Below are positions 8,537-16,687 of a stretch of DNA of 64,000 nucleotides, piece after piece. Each line of letters starts with the position of its first letter. Within the stretch, counting starts at the first letter, position 1. A program made the translations under genes and the position numbers. Source of the stretch: Alistipes senegalensis. GTDB taxonomy: Bacteria; Bacteroidota; Bacteroidia; Bacteroidales; Rikenellaceae. The notes below the pieces were generated by a model. The model did no database searches and was not told where the DNA came from. It saw only the letters and a program-made list of their open reading frames with translations. The stretch lies in contig JAMPGH010000001.1 of assembly GCA_023664045.1 (NCBI GenBank), positions 1,034,169 through 1,098,168 of the forward strand, given 5' to 3'.

Positions 8537-8603
8537 GGTCGGGATGTTTTTCGGATGGGAACCGCCCGCAGGAGCCGGTGGAAGAACCTGCGGGCGGAGC
8601 GGC

Positions 8604-9581
8604 TTACGCCCGGTAGGCGTAGGCCAGAAGATCTTCGTCGAGGATGTCGCAGCCGGCCATGAAGAGGGCGCGCTGGCGGTTCTCCATCTCGTCGGGGTTG
8701 TACCACATGCGCACTTCGTTGCCCGGGAAGTCCGCCGTGTTGACGGCCAGTACCAGATTGCGGCGGTCGGTGAGCAGGCAGAACGACTTGTGGAACAGGT
8801 TGTTGGTGAGATAGTTGTTCAGGTGTACGTCGACCACCGGAATGCCATGATAGGCGAGGTTCTGCCGGCCGTTCACCGCTTCGGCGTAGGCGGCCTCCGC
8901 GCCTTTCGAATCGAGGTATTTCTCGTAGAGGAAATAGAGATCCGACGTTACGAAGAAGGCCAGCTGTCCCTCGGCTTTGGCGTCCTGCACCCGCGAGTCG
9001 ACGTTCTTCCACAGGGCGTCGAAGATCTCGATGACGGCCGAGGGGTCGTTGAGGCTCGACTGCTCGTAGGGCAGCGTGTAGAACGTCTCGGCGGTCATGC
9101 ACTCGACGATGGTCTTCAGGAAGCCGTCGAAGGTGTTGTAACCCTTCGTCGAGGAGGTATCGCCCACCCACATCGTCGCGCGGATGCTCTCGGCCACCGA
9201 CTGGCGGAAGAGCGCCGTTTCGGCCTGTTCGAGTTCGGTGCCCGTCAGGTCGTCCATGTTGGCGTCGGCGCTTGCCGCGATCTTTTCGTAGACCAGCGAG
9301 AAGTAGTCGGAGGCCGAGAATCCCAGTTCGGCTTTCACGCGGTTGAGCGAGATGGTCTTCTGGTATTTGCGGGAGGCCGTGCCGCCCGTCCAGCCTTTGC
9401 CGGTGTGCTTCTGCAGGATGTCGGCCTCGCCGTCCCAGAGCTGGACGGTCGTCGGCACGGGCATGTTGTAGAGAACCCGCACGCCCAATTCCTGAGCCGA
9501 AGGGCCGGTCAGAAAGGGCCGGAAGAAGATGGTGTCCAGTTCGGCACCCGTGTACTGTTTTGCATTTTCCAAGAAACTCAT
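8604..9581 (-). CDS. Phage major capsid-like protein
   Basis: The protein has 325 residues, starting MSFLENAKQYTGAELDTIFF. It has the look of a HK97-type shell protein: central helix-rich region (FSASDYFSLVYEKIAASADA), then a beta-rich segment with GIPVVDVHLNNYL and VNTADFPGNEVRMWYNPDE. The ATG at 9581 is chosen because the in-frame extension to 9767 is low-complexity, Ala/Arg/Pro-rich and overlaps the protease gene. It follows the ClpP-type protease, which is the usual maturation partner. The capsid assignment is from position and general appearance, not a motif. Confidence 0.65.
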   Translation of the reverse strand: MSFLENAKQYTGAELDTIFFRPFLTGPSAQELGVRVLYNMPVPTTVQLWDGEADILQKHTGKGWTGGTASRKYQKTISLNRVKAELGFSASDYFSLVYEKIAASADANMDDLTGTELEQAETALFRQSVAESIRATMWVGDTSSTKGYNTFDGFLKTIVECMTAETFYTLPYEQSSLNDPSAVIEIFDALWKNVDSRVQDAKAEGQLAFFVTSDLYFLYEKYLDSKGAEAAYAEAVNGRQNLAYHGIPVVDVHLNNYLTNNLFHKSFCLLTDRRNLVLAVNTADFPGNEVRMWYNPDEMENRQRALFMAGCDILDEDLLAYAYRA

Positions 9582-9657
9582 AAGATAAAGGTTTTTGAAG
9601 GTGAAAAGTTGAAAGTCCGGTAGGCGGCGCGCAGGGTCCGCGTGCGCCTTGCGGTCG

Positions 9658-10542
9658 TTATTTCCGGAATCGCCGTGCGTCTTCGGCATAGGCCCGTTGG
9701 TTGGCCGAGCGGACCGTCTCGTTGCACGAGGGGTCTTCGCAGGGGCGGGTGCGGGTAGGCTCCGCACGGAGGAAGGCCTCTTCGGCCTCGACGGACGACT
9801 GCCGGCGAAGCGGCGTCTCCTCGTCGTGGAAGTGGAAGATGTTGCGGTCCTCGGCGGCGGGCATCTCCGGTCGGGGCTGGCGGACGCCGAGGCGGGTCAG
9901 CAGCCTCTGCCAGCCGCGCACCTCGTTTCGGGGTTCGGCCGTTGCTGCAGGTTGCCCGGGCGCCTCGACGATCGTGTCGGCCAGCCCTGCGGCGATCGTC
10001 TCCTCGGGCGAGAGCCAGCGGCCGTCGCCGTTGTTCTCGGACATCAGCGTCTCGAACTCCTCAGCGCTGCGGCCCGCTCGCGAGGCGTAGATCTCGGCCA
10101 GCCGGCGGTCGGTCTGCAGCAGCAGATCGGCCTTGCCGCTCAGCTCGGCGGCGTTGCCTTCGGTGGCGCAGACCGAGCGGTGGATCAGGTAGAGGGCGTT
10201 GGCCGAGATTTCGCGGCACCCTTCGCTCGCGGCCTGTGCGATGATCGTGGCGGCCGAGGCTGTGTAGCCGTAGCAGCGGGTGGTGATGCGCCCCTGCAGG
10301 TTGCGCAGGGCATCGTGGATCAGCAGGGCGTCGTTGACGTCGCCGCCCGTCGAGCGGATGTCGACGACCACCTCCGGCGCGTCGATCTCGGCGATGCGCC
10401 GGACGGCATCGCGGAATTTGTCGTAGGTGGCGACCCGTTGTTCGGGGTGTTCGAACTGCCACTCTTCGGGTACGCCGATCGTTCCTTCGATGTCGATGCG
10501 GCAGATGTCGGCGTTGTTGCGGATTCGAATGTTCGGTTGCAT
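9658..10542 (-). CDS. ClpP/S49-type phage prohead protease
   Basis: A 294-residue protein whose first 190 residues have the ClpP/crotonase fold pattern: VVVDIRSTGGDVNDALLIHD (oxyanion region), GYTASAATIIAQAAS with the probable nucleophile Ser, and LYLIHRSV with the probable catalytic His. The last 100 residues are charged and low in structure, as in scaffold-linked prohead proteases. It would cut scaffold or capsid N-termini during head assembly. It lies between tail-like genes and the capsid gene. Confidence 0.82.
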   Translation of the reverse strand: MQPNIRIRNNADICRIDIEGTIGVPEEWQFEHPEQRVATYDKFRDAVRRIAEIDAPEVVVDIRSTGGDVNDALLIHDALRNLQGRITTRCYGYTASAATIIAQAASEGCREISANALYLIHRSVCATEGNAAELSGKADLLLQTDRRLAEIYASRAGRSAEEFETLMSENNGDGRWLSPEETIAAGLADTIVEAPGQPAATAEPRNEVRGWQRLLTRLGVRQPRPEMPAAEDRNIFHFHDEETPLRRQSSVEAEEAFLRAEPTRTRPCEDPSCNETVRSANQRAYAEDARRFRK

Positions 10543-10617
10543 GTCGGTAAAGATGAAAGTTGAAAAAACGAAAGGTTGAAAGTGTCGCGGGAGGGTAGGG
10601 GCGGAGCTGCCGCCGGG

Positions 10618-12990
10618 TCAGTCTTCCGGCAGGCGGGTGAAGGTGCAGCGTACCGAGCCTTTCGCCGGGTCGTACTCCTCCACGGCGTGGAGCGTGGCCC
10701 GGACCGTGTCGCCGCCCGTGTCCAGAAGGAATACCGACCGGATGTCGGGAGCGCCCGTACCGGGAGCGAGCAGGGCTGCGAATTCGTGGGGCGCCAGCCG
10801 GAGCGAGAGGGTGATCCGCTCGCGGGTCGCCTCCTGCGCGGCTTGCCGGTCGTAGTAGCGGTGCAGCCCTGCGGCACCGTCGCGGTCCTCGAAACAGAGC
10901 GTGAAGGGGGCGAGCGAATCGTCGCCGGGGAAGTGGAACGCCGCCAGCGGATAGGCCGCTTCGTGGGAGGGGTAGCCCCAGCGTTCGCCTTCGGGCAGGG
11001 GGTGCATGCCCGTGTAGCGGACGATGCGGGGCGCGATCTCAGTGCCTTCGTGTCCGGTCGCATCGCGGTCGCCGACCTGCAGCAGCCGGGCCGAGGGGGC
11101 GTTCGCGTAGTGTCCCGTGCTGCTGAGCGTAGGGCGGAAGAGGGGGTTGCGAAGCACCTCTTCTCCCATTTTCGCGCCGTACGACTCCGTGCGGAAGCTC
11201 CAGACGCCCACTTCCGTGTCGTGCTCCGTTTCGTAGCGGGTTACTGCGCCGTCGCCCTCCTGATAACACCACGTGCGGAGTTCGTGGATCCCGGGTGCCA
11301 TCTCCTCCAGCACGACCGGTTGCGAGAAGTCGCTCTTCGCCCGCCAGTCGGCTTCGGTACCCGCTCCGAAGAAGTCGTCGGCCGGTTCGATGAAGACGCG
11401 GCGGGTAGCCTCTTCGGTGTAGAACCGCAGGTTGAAGAGGTGGCCGACCGCTTGCAGGAGTTCCGACTGCCGGATGCGGTGGCGGGCGACGTCGGCGAAG
11501 CGGATCGTCGAGCCGTAGCCCGGGCCGGAGAGGAACCGCGGCTGCAGCGAACACTCCTTGTGCAGGGTGAGCGACATGCCGGCTTCGGCGCCGAAAAAGT
11601 GGATCGCGTAAAAATATTTCGGCGATGCGGGCGAAATCGCCTCGGCGGCGGTGCGGATGCGCAGCTCGACGGTCGTGGTGCCCGTTTCGCCGATGTAGCC
11701 GTCGTAGAGCGCCCAGTCGCCCGCGTAGCGGACCCAGCCGCTGTCGCTGCGGACCCAGAGCACCGGATCGGTCGGAGTGCCGGATGCCGGGGTCGTAACC
11801 GCCGCCGAACGGGCCGAGAAGGTCGTCCAGAGGGTGTCGGCCGCTCCGTCGAGCGTGCAGGTCAGCCGGTATTGGGCGCCGGCGGCGTGGTCGAAGACGA
11901 TCGCCCGGTAGGCGTAGTCGGCCCGGATCGCCCGACGCCGGTCCTCGTAGCGGTTCGCCAGCGTGAAGCGCAGTTCCGACCCCGGCCCGAGGTAGACCGA
12001 GTCGAAGCCCCGCAGCTGCGTGCGGCTCAGAATCCGGTGGTCGGTCGTGTACTTCAGGTAGTATTCGAATCCTGCGCTGACCTGCGTCGGCACGACGAAG
12101 CGGATCATGCCGTTCTCCACGCCGAACGAACCGCCGTTGTTGAAGAGCCCCGGAATCGCCTCGCCGTCGGCATCGAGCGTCTGGGGCGTCGCCGTGTCGA
12201 CGAGGTTGCCGACCGTGTGGACCGAGGCTTTGGGATCGGCGTAGACCCAGCCGGCAGGGCTCGCCGTCGCGGTCGCGGGAGCCAGTCGCCGGGCGTAGAA
12301 ACCCATGCGGGCCTGCTGGGCCGTCGTGTCGCGCGACGAGTAGGCGCCGCTCAGGTAGAGCTGCCGGAAAAACGGGGTCTGCAGAAAGCGGCTTTCGATC
12401 CGGTAGCCGGCCTGCGCGAAGATCCTTTCGACGAGCGTGGCGACGTGCAGGAAGGGGTGGTAGTCGTCGACGGTGAGCAGCCGTTCGGCCGTCAGCAGAT
12501 CCTGCGAACTGTTGAGCTGCGGGTATTCGTCGCGGTGGATCGGGAAGAACTTGACGGGCGAGGAGTCGCTCCAGCTCCGGCGGATCGTTTCGGGCGAGAG
12601 CGTCTCCCGGTAGTCGATCTCCAGCGCGTCGAACATGCGGCGGGAGGCCTGCTCGGCCCAGCCGGCTCCGCCGTCGCGGATTTCGAGGGTGAATCCCTCG
12701 TCGGAAGCGGCCAGCAGGCGGACCGTTCCCGAGAGCAGGACGCTGCCCTCGGCGGCGAGTGTCGCCGTGCGGAGCGCCGCGTTGAAGCGGCTGCCCGTGT
12801 GCGGGTCGCGCGGATTGCCGAGCAGGATGCCGTTGCGGGACGTGGGAGGAATCGTGATTCGCAGCGAACGCCCTTCGCGGCAGGCGTCGACGTCGGCGAT
12901 CTTCGCAGCCGAATAGCCCGGGACGGCGCAGGCAGCCGTGCCGAGGTCGCACGCTTCGCCGTCGAGCAGAAGTTGCAGGGTCATTTCCAT
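10618..12990 (-). CDS. Large phage tail-associated (hub-like) protein
   Basis: A protein of about 790 residues. The first 110 residues show the pattern LDGEACDLG, RSLRITIPPTSRNG and FNAALRTATLAAEGSVLLSG, which recalls the N-terminus of large tail-hub or baseplate proteins in Bacteroidota phages. The remainder is beta-rich with many aromatic residues and no motif I can name. The start could be the ATG at 12990 or the one at 12984; the latter overlaps the upstream stop as ATGA. The tail role is inference from position and N-terminal pattern. Confidence 0.5.
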   Translation of the reverse strand: MEMTLQLLLDGEACDLGTAACAVPGYSAAKIADVDACREGRSLRITIPPTSRNGILLGNPRDPHTGSRFNAALRTATLAAEGSVLLSGTVRLLAASDEGFTLEIRDGGAGWAEQASRRMFDALEIDYRETLSPETIRRSWSDSSPVKFFPIHRDEYPQLNSSQDLLTAERLLTVDDYHPFLHVATLVERIFAQAGYRIESRFLQTPFFRQLYLSGAYSSRDTTAQQARMGFYARRLAPATATASPAGWVYADPKASVHTVGNLVDTATPQTLDADGEAIPGLFNNGGSFGVENGMIRFVVPTQVSAGFEYYLKYTTDHRILSRTQLRGFDSVYLGPGSELRFTLANRYEDRRRAIRADYAYRAIVFDHAAGAQYRLTCTLDGAADTLWTTFSARSAAVTTPASGTPTDPVLWVRSDSGWVRYAGDWALYDGYIGETGTTTVELRIRTAAEAISPASPKYFYAIHFFGAEAGMSLTLHKECSLQPRFLSGPGYGSTIRFADVARHRIRQSELLQAVGHLFNLRFYTEEATRRVFIEPADDFFGAGTEADWRAKSDFSQPVVLEEMAPGIHELRTWCYQEGDGAVTRYETEHDTEVGVWSFRTESYGAKMGEEVLRNPLFRPTLSSTGHYANAPSARLLQVGDRDATGHEGTEIAPRIVRYTGMHPLPEGERWGYPSHEAAYPLAAFHFPGDDSLAPFTLCFEDRDGAAGLHRYYDRQAAQEATRERITLSLRLAPHEFAALLAPGTGAPDIRSVFLLDTGGDTVRATLHAVEEYDPAKGSVRCTFTRLPED

Positions 12991-13958
12991 GAGAGGGCGT
13001 TTTTTTCTTGCAGTCGGATTTCGATTTCCAGCAGGCTCAGGGTGCCGTGCCGGCGGATGACGGCCCGGTCGGTCGTTACGTCGAGCGGGATGTAGCGGTC
13101 GCCCTCCGCCAGCCACACTTCGGGTGAGGCGACGATGCCGGCCAGCGCTTCCAGCACCTCCGGCGTTTCGTAGGCCGAGCGCAGCCGCAGGCACTGTTCG
13201 GTGGCGACGGCGACCGTCGAGCGGCCTTCGGCTCCGCGGATGCGGGTTTTCGAGACTTCGACCGTCGTCTCCGCTTCGGTGGGAAAGGTGTAGTGCTCGA
13301 TCGACCCGGCACTGCTGCGCCATGCGATCCGGCGGGCTCCCTGCGGTGCCGGCAGAACCGTGTATTCGACCTTGCCGCCCGAGCGGGATTCGACGGCGAT
13401 GCGCTCCGCTCCGGGGAAGTCGTCGGCATGGAGCCGGAACGGATTGACGTACGAATTGAAGGTGGTGAAGGTGCGCCGGGTCTGGCCGTCGGGACCCTCT
13501 GCCGTGATCGTGATCCACGGGGCCTCTTCGCTGAGCAGCGTCAGCTCGTCCTGTTCGCCGGGGGCGATGAGCCGTTGCAGGGGCATCGTGGTGATGAACG
13601 AGGGGACCGTTGCGCTTTCCGTGCCGGCATAGTAGACGCTCGCTTCCGAGACGGTCGGATGGTCCGGGTCGTCGGCCGAGACGGCCGTTGCGATTACGGT
13701 GCGGCAGCGGTCCTCCATGCCGACGAATCCCGAGGCCCGGGATCTTTTCGGCAGGAAGCGCAAATGGCGCCGAACGATCGGAGCGGCATCGAACCGTGCT
13801 TCGGCGACTTCCGCGAAACGCTTGGTACCCAACAGTTCGTCGGTCTGCGAGTCCGTCAGCCGGATATCGATCGTCTGCACTCGATCGGCTTCGATCCGGT
13901 ATTCGGCCCGTTGTCCCGCCGGAACCAGCGGGCCGGGGGTGATTTTGAAAGATAGCAT
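12981..13958 (-). CDS. Phage-associated protein, possibly a tail component
   Basis: A 325-residue beta-rich protein that begins MLSFKITPGPLVPAGQRAEY. Its C-terminal third contains RRIAWRSSAGSIEHYTFPT and RLRSAYETPEVLEALAGIVA, segments I associate with a hypothetical protein found next to tail genes in Bacteroides prophages. Function is unknown. It is the first gene of the leftward phage-derived block; its stop overlaps the start of the next gene. No tape-measure, tail-tube or terminase gene precedes it: 870 bases of non-coding DNA do. Confidence 0.5.
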   Translation of the reverse strand: MLSFKITPGPLVPAGQRAEYRIEADRVQTIDIRLTDSQTDELLGTKRFAEVAEARFDAAPIVRRHLRFLPKRSRASGFVGMEDRCRTVIATAVSADDPDHPTVSEASVYYAGTESATVPSFITTMPLQRLIAPGEQDELTLLSEEAPWITITAEGPDGQTRRTFTTFNSYVNPFRLHADDFPGAERIAVESRSGGKVEYTVLPAPQGARRIAWRSSAGSIEHYTFPTEAETTVEVSKTRIRGAEGRSTVAVATEQCLRLRSAYETPEVLEALAGIVASPEVWLAEGDRYIPLDVTTDRAVIRRHGTLSLLEIEIRLQEKNALSWK

Positions 13959-14419
13959 GATGGTTGATTGAAAAATGGAATCGGCGGGAAACCCCGATCC
14001 GCAGGATCGTCGGAGCGCGCGGATGTCGGGAGGGAGTCGGCGGTTCCGGGCGTTTCTGCCGGTGGACGGGTTCGGTTTTTCGGCTACCGCTGCCGCTTTC
14101 GAGAGAAGACGATGCGCCCGGTCGGTCTCCGCAAAAAAATACCCTTTCCGGAAGAAGATGTCGGAGGACCCGCCCGGAGGAAAAGTCCGACGATAGGGCG
14201 TCTTGAAAAAATGTGGATAACCGGTCGAAAGAATGTCGATAAGTGTCGGCGGCGATTCTTAATCGACTGAGAATCAGGAATTCGATTTTGTCGATAAGTT
14301 GTCGACGGACCGGTCGTTTCTGTGGAATCGCCGTGCAAATATAATTCGGCGCCTACCCCCTTGTCAAGTTTTCGGGCGGTTTTTTGTCGATTCAGTGTAA
14401 AAAACTACCGATTTTTGTA
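13959..14419. other. Non-coding stretch with DnaA-box-like sites
   Basis: No convincing gene is present between the phage-derived block and the corA leader. The frames that are open here have atypical composition. TGTGGATAA (14212-14220), a perfect DnaA-box complement, is followed by two TGTCGATAA sites (14234-14242 and 14289-14297) in the same orientation, and then by an AT-rich run at about 14330-14430. The arrangement could be a DnaA-binding or titration region or a minor origin element, or chance. Confidence 0.35.
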
Positions 14420-14427
14420 TAACTTTG
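14420..14427 (+). promoter_or_regulatory. Probable -7 element of the corA promoter
   Basis: TAACTTTG fits the Bacteroidota -7 consensus TAnnTTTG in an AT-rich context. No TTTG stands at the expected 19-21 bases upstream, so it would be a one-sided promoter. It implies a leader of about 400 bases before corA. Confidence 0.5.
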
Positions 14428-14459
14428 CATCGTAAACCAACTCGATTCATTCCGTATGG

Positions 14460-14560
14460 ACGATGGCCATAGTTCTGCGTATAGTCGCCGTATCGCGCTT
14501 CGGTGCGATGCCGAGCATCTATGGTGCGAAGCGAGCAGACGCCTCTGATCTGCGCGCCGA
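14460..14560 (+). ncRNA. Candidate structured leader RNA upstream of corA
   Basis: Nested pairings are visible downstream of the probable promoter. CCATAG (14467-14472) pairs with CTATGG (14519-14524) and encloses ATCGC/GCGAT (14492-14496 with 14505-14509). A second hairpin, GCAGA/TCTGC (14535-14539 with 14549-14553), follows. A long folded leader before a magnesium transporter gene suggests metal-responsive control, but I do not recognise the consensus of a known magnesium riboswitch. Purely a structural candidate. Confidence 0.3.
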
Positions 14561-14829
14561 ACGTTCGTCGTCCCTTTTCCTGCCAGTCATCCGTCGTTTT
14601 TCCGTCCCGCGGCCCGTCGAGGGGCTCGGGGAGGTCGTTCCGTCGTGCGAGGCCGTATTCCGGAGGTTCGACCGGATCTTCGAGTGTCAGAAACGGCAGG
14701 CGCTTCGGAAATTCTGGAATTCGGGGCTTCGAATCGCTCCGAGAGTCAATCCCGGCTGAAGAGGTTAGCGGGCGGACGCGTCCGTCTACCGTCGTCAACC
14801 GGATTTCAGAATTTTTCAAGCGAGCCATC

Positions 14830-15813
14830 ATGATTACCATTTACCTCAAGCAGTACAACAAGATCATCCGCAATGCCGACACCCGGCTTTTCGACGAACT
14901 GGGCTACGACGACATCCTGTGGATCGACATGTTGCTGCCGACCATCAAGGAGCAGAAGGCGGTCGAGAACTTCATGGAGATCAGTCTCCAGACCCGACAG
15001 CAGGTCGAGGAGATCGAATCGACGTCCAAATACTCCGAGAACGAGAATACTATCGTCTCCAACTCCAATTTCTTCGTTCCCACGGGCGATTCGTTTCTCG
15101 TCGAGCCGGTGTCGTTCATCATCTCCAACGAGGGCGTGCTGGTTTCGGTGCGCAGCGCCGAGTCGCGGACCTTCCGCGAGACCGAAAAGCGGCTGCAGAT
15201 GAACTACCGCAGCTATCCCACCGGCTACCACCTCTTCATTTCGCTGTTGGAGGTACGCATCGACTTCGATGCCGACATGGTGGAGCTGGTCTCCAAGCAG
15301 GTCGCCGCCCTCTCCAAAGCGATCAACTCCGAGGACACGATCGACAAGGAGGTGCTGCACCGCATCAGCGCCCTGCAGGAGAGCACCATGTCGCTGCGCG
15401 AGAATATTTTCGACCGCCAGCGCGTCCTGTCGGGCATCCTGCGCTCGGAGCGCTTTCCCAACGACATCTATCCGCGCCTGCAGCTGATGATCAAGGACGT
15501 CAATTCGCTTATCAACCACGCCGACTTCTCGTTCCAGCGTCTCGATTATATTCAGGATGCGGCCCTCGGCCTGATCAACATCGAGCAGAACGAGATCGTC
15601 AAGATCTTCTCCGTGGCCGCCGTCATCTTCCTGCCCGCCACGCTCATCGCCTCGATGTACGGCATGAACTTCAAGTACATGCCCGAGCTCGACTGGCACC
15701 TCACGCTGCCCAACGGGTGGATCGTGCCGCTGGGCTACTTCTTCGCCATCGGCCTGATGATCTTCTGCTCGGGCCTTACGATCTGGTTCTTCCGCTACAA
15801 GAAGTGGCTGTAG
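14830..15813 (+). CDS. corA: CorA-family magnesium/divalent cation transporter
   Basis: The protein has 327 residues. A cytoplasmic alpha/beta domain and long helices occupy residues 1 to about 255, followed by two transmembrane helices. The signature Gly-Met-Asn (SMYGMNF) is at residues 278-280, just after the first helix, where it forms the selectivity filter in the pentameric channel. The protein ends FRYKKWL, a typical basic tail. The ATG at 14830 is preferred over earlier in-frame starts because CorA similarity begins there (MITIYLKQY) and the upstream codons look random. It is a single-gene unit ended by a short hairpin. Confidence 0.93.
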   Translation: MITIYLKQYNKIIRNADTRLFDELGYDDILWIDMLLPTIKEQKAVENFMEISLQTRQQVEEIESTSKYSENENTIVSNSNFFVPTGDSFLVEPVSFIISNEGVLVSVRSAESRTFRETEKRLQMNYRSYPTGYHLFISLLEVRIDFDADMVELVSKQVAALSKAINSEDTIDKEVLHRISALQESTMSLRENIFDRQRVLSGILRSERFPNDIYPRLQLMIKDVNSLINHADFSFQRLDYIQDAALGLINIEQNEIVKIFSVAAVIFLPATLIASMYGMNFKYMPELDWHLTLPNGWIVPLGYFFAIGLMIFCSGLTIWFFRYKKWL

Positions 15814-15904
15814 ATCAAGTGAAAGAGGATCGGGCGTTTTCCGAATCACTTTCGTGTTTTCGCCTTCGTCCGCACGGCTTTTAAAATGGGCGGCGTCTCG
15901 GCAT

Positions 15905-15925
15905 CCCGCTAAGAGCGGGGATATT
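15905..15925 (+). terminator. Hairpin after corA
   Basis: CCCGCT and AGCGGG pair around a three-base loop, followed by an AT-rich run with four T residues. It lies about 90 bases after the corA stop, just before the 72-base promoter repeat. Confidence 0.5.
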
Positions 15926-15927
15926 TT

Positions 15928-15999
15928 AGATACTTCGGTCTCGGCAATGCTCAAATAAATTTGGCATTGCCCTCGGCTCTTCGTATCTTTGTCGAGTTA
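15928..15999 (+). repeat. 72-base palindromic repeat with embedded promoter, copy 1
   Basis: By eye this is identical over 72 bases to the reverse complement of 56112-56183. Its arms pair imperfectly from end to end: GATACTTCGG on the left with a TTCGTATC end on the right. The inner stem GGCAATGC/GCATTGCC is perfect, around an AT-rich loop. It ends 10 bases before the LysE-family gene. Confidence 0.85.
15960..15991 (+). promoter_or_regulatory. Consensus promoter of the lysE-cmk-ispH run
   Basis: TTTG (15960-15963), a 20-base spacer, then TATCTTTG (15984-15991) fit the Bacteroidota consensus exactly. The predicted start of transcription is near 15998, about 12 bases before the ATG of the LysE-family gene. 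The promoter lies wholly inside the 72-base repeat. Confidence 0.8.
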
Positions 16000-16009
16000 A
16001 AATGCGATC

Positions 16010-16687
16010 ATGTCATTCGAAATTCTGGAAGTCCTTTTCCGCGGCATCTGCGTAGGCATCGCGGCGTCGATCACCGTCGGCCCCGTCGCGGTGCTCTGCA
16101 TCCAGCGCACACTCTCCAAAAACCGGCGCTCGGGCATCGTCTCGGGCATCGGGGTCGCCTGCGCCGACACCTTCATGGCGATGGCCGCGTTCTTCTTCTA
16201 TTCGATGCTCCAAAGTCAGATCGAGCAGTACAACACCGCCCTGCGCATCGTCGGCGGTGCGCTGGTCATCATCGTGGGCATCTACATCTTCTCGCAGAAT
16301 CCCGTACCCCAGATCCGCCGCAACCGCGCCGGCAGAAGCTCGCTGTGGCAGGACTTCGTCTCGATCTTCGGACTGACGATCGCCAACTTCATCATGGTGA
16401 TCCCCTACATTCTGGCCTTCTTCGCCGTCTTCAACATCTCGAGCGGCGACGTTACGGGCGAAGGCTTCGGCGGTTTCCTGCGGGCCGTCTTCGTCATCGC
16501 CGGATTCTTCGGCGGGGCCGCCGCGTGGTGGACCTTTCTGGCCTTCTTCATCAACCTGTTCCGGCGGCGTTTCCGGCCGCGCCACATGCTCACGATCAAC
16601 CGGATCGCGGGCATCACGATCAGCATTCTGGGAATCTACACCATATTATCCACCTTTTTCGATATCTTCCCCCATGTCGGCCACTGA
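16010..16687 (+). CDS. LysE-family amino-acid exporter
   Basis: A 225-residue inner-membrane protein with about six hydrophobic segments. The family signature GIAASITVGPVAVLCIQRTL (residues 14-33) matches the conserved N-terminal GPV motif of LysE/RhtB translocators, which export amino acids or related small molecules. The loop near residues 100-115 is basic. The substrate cannot be told. It overlaps cmk by 14 bases and is driven by the promoter inside the 72-base repeat. Confidence 0.85.
   Translation: MSFEILEVLFRGICVGIAASITVGPVAVLCIQRTLSKNRRSGIVSGIGVACADTFMAMAAFFFYSMLQSQIEQYNTALRIVGGALVIIVGIYIFSQNPVPQIRRNRAGRSSLWQDFVSIFGLTIANFIMVIPYILAFFAVFNISSGDVTGEGFGGFLRAVFVIAGFFGGAAAWWTFLAFFINLFRRRFRPRHMLTINRIAGITISILGIYTILSTFFDIFPHVGH

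Noticed and set aside
10576-13095. A long plus-strand open frame of 839 codons opposite the tail-like genes
   Set aside because: It is the antisense shadow typical of GC-rich coding DNA. The minus-strand frames have ATGA coupling and plausible protein composition.
14364-14840. A minus-strand open frame of 158 codons upstream of corA
   Set aside because: Codon use is atypical (CTA, ATA, AGA, CGA), the frame crosses the probable corA promoter, and no family pattern was recognised. It is kept as leader DNA.
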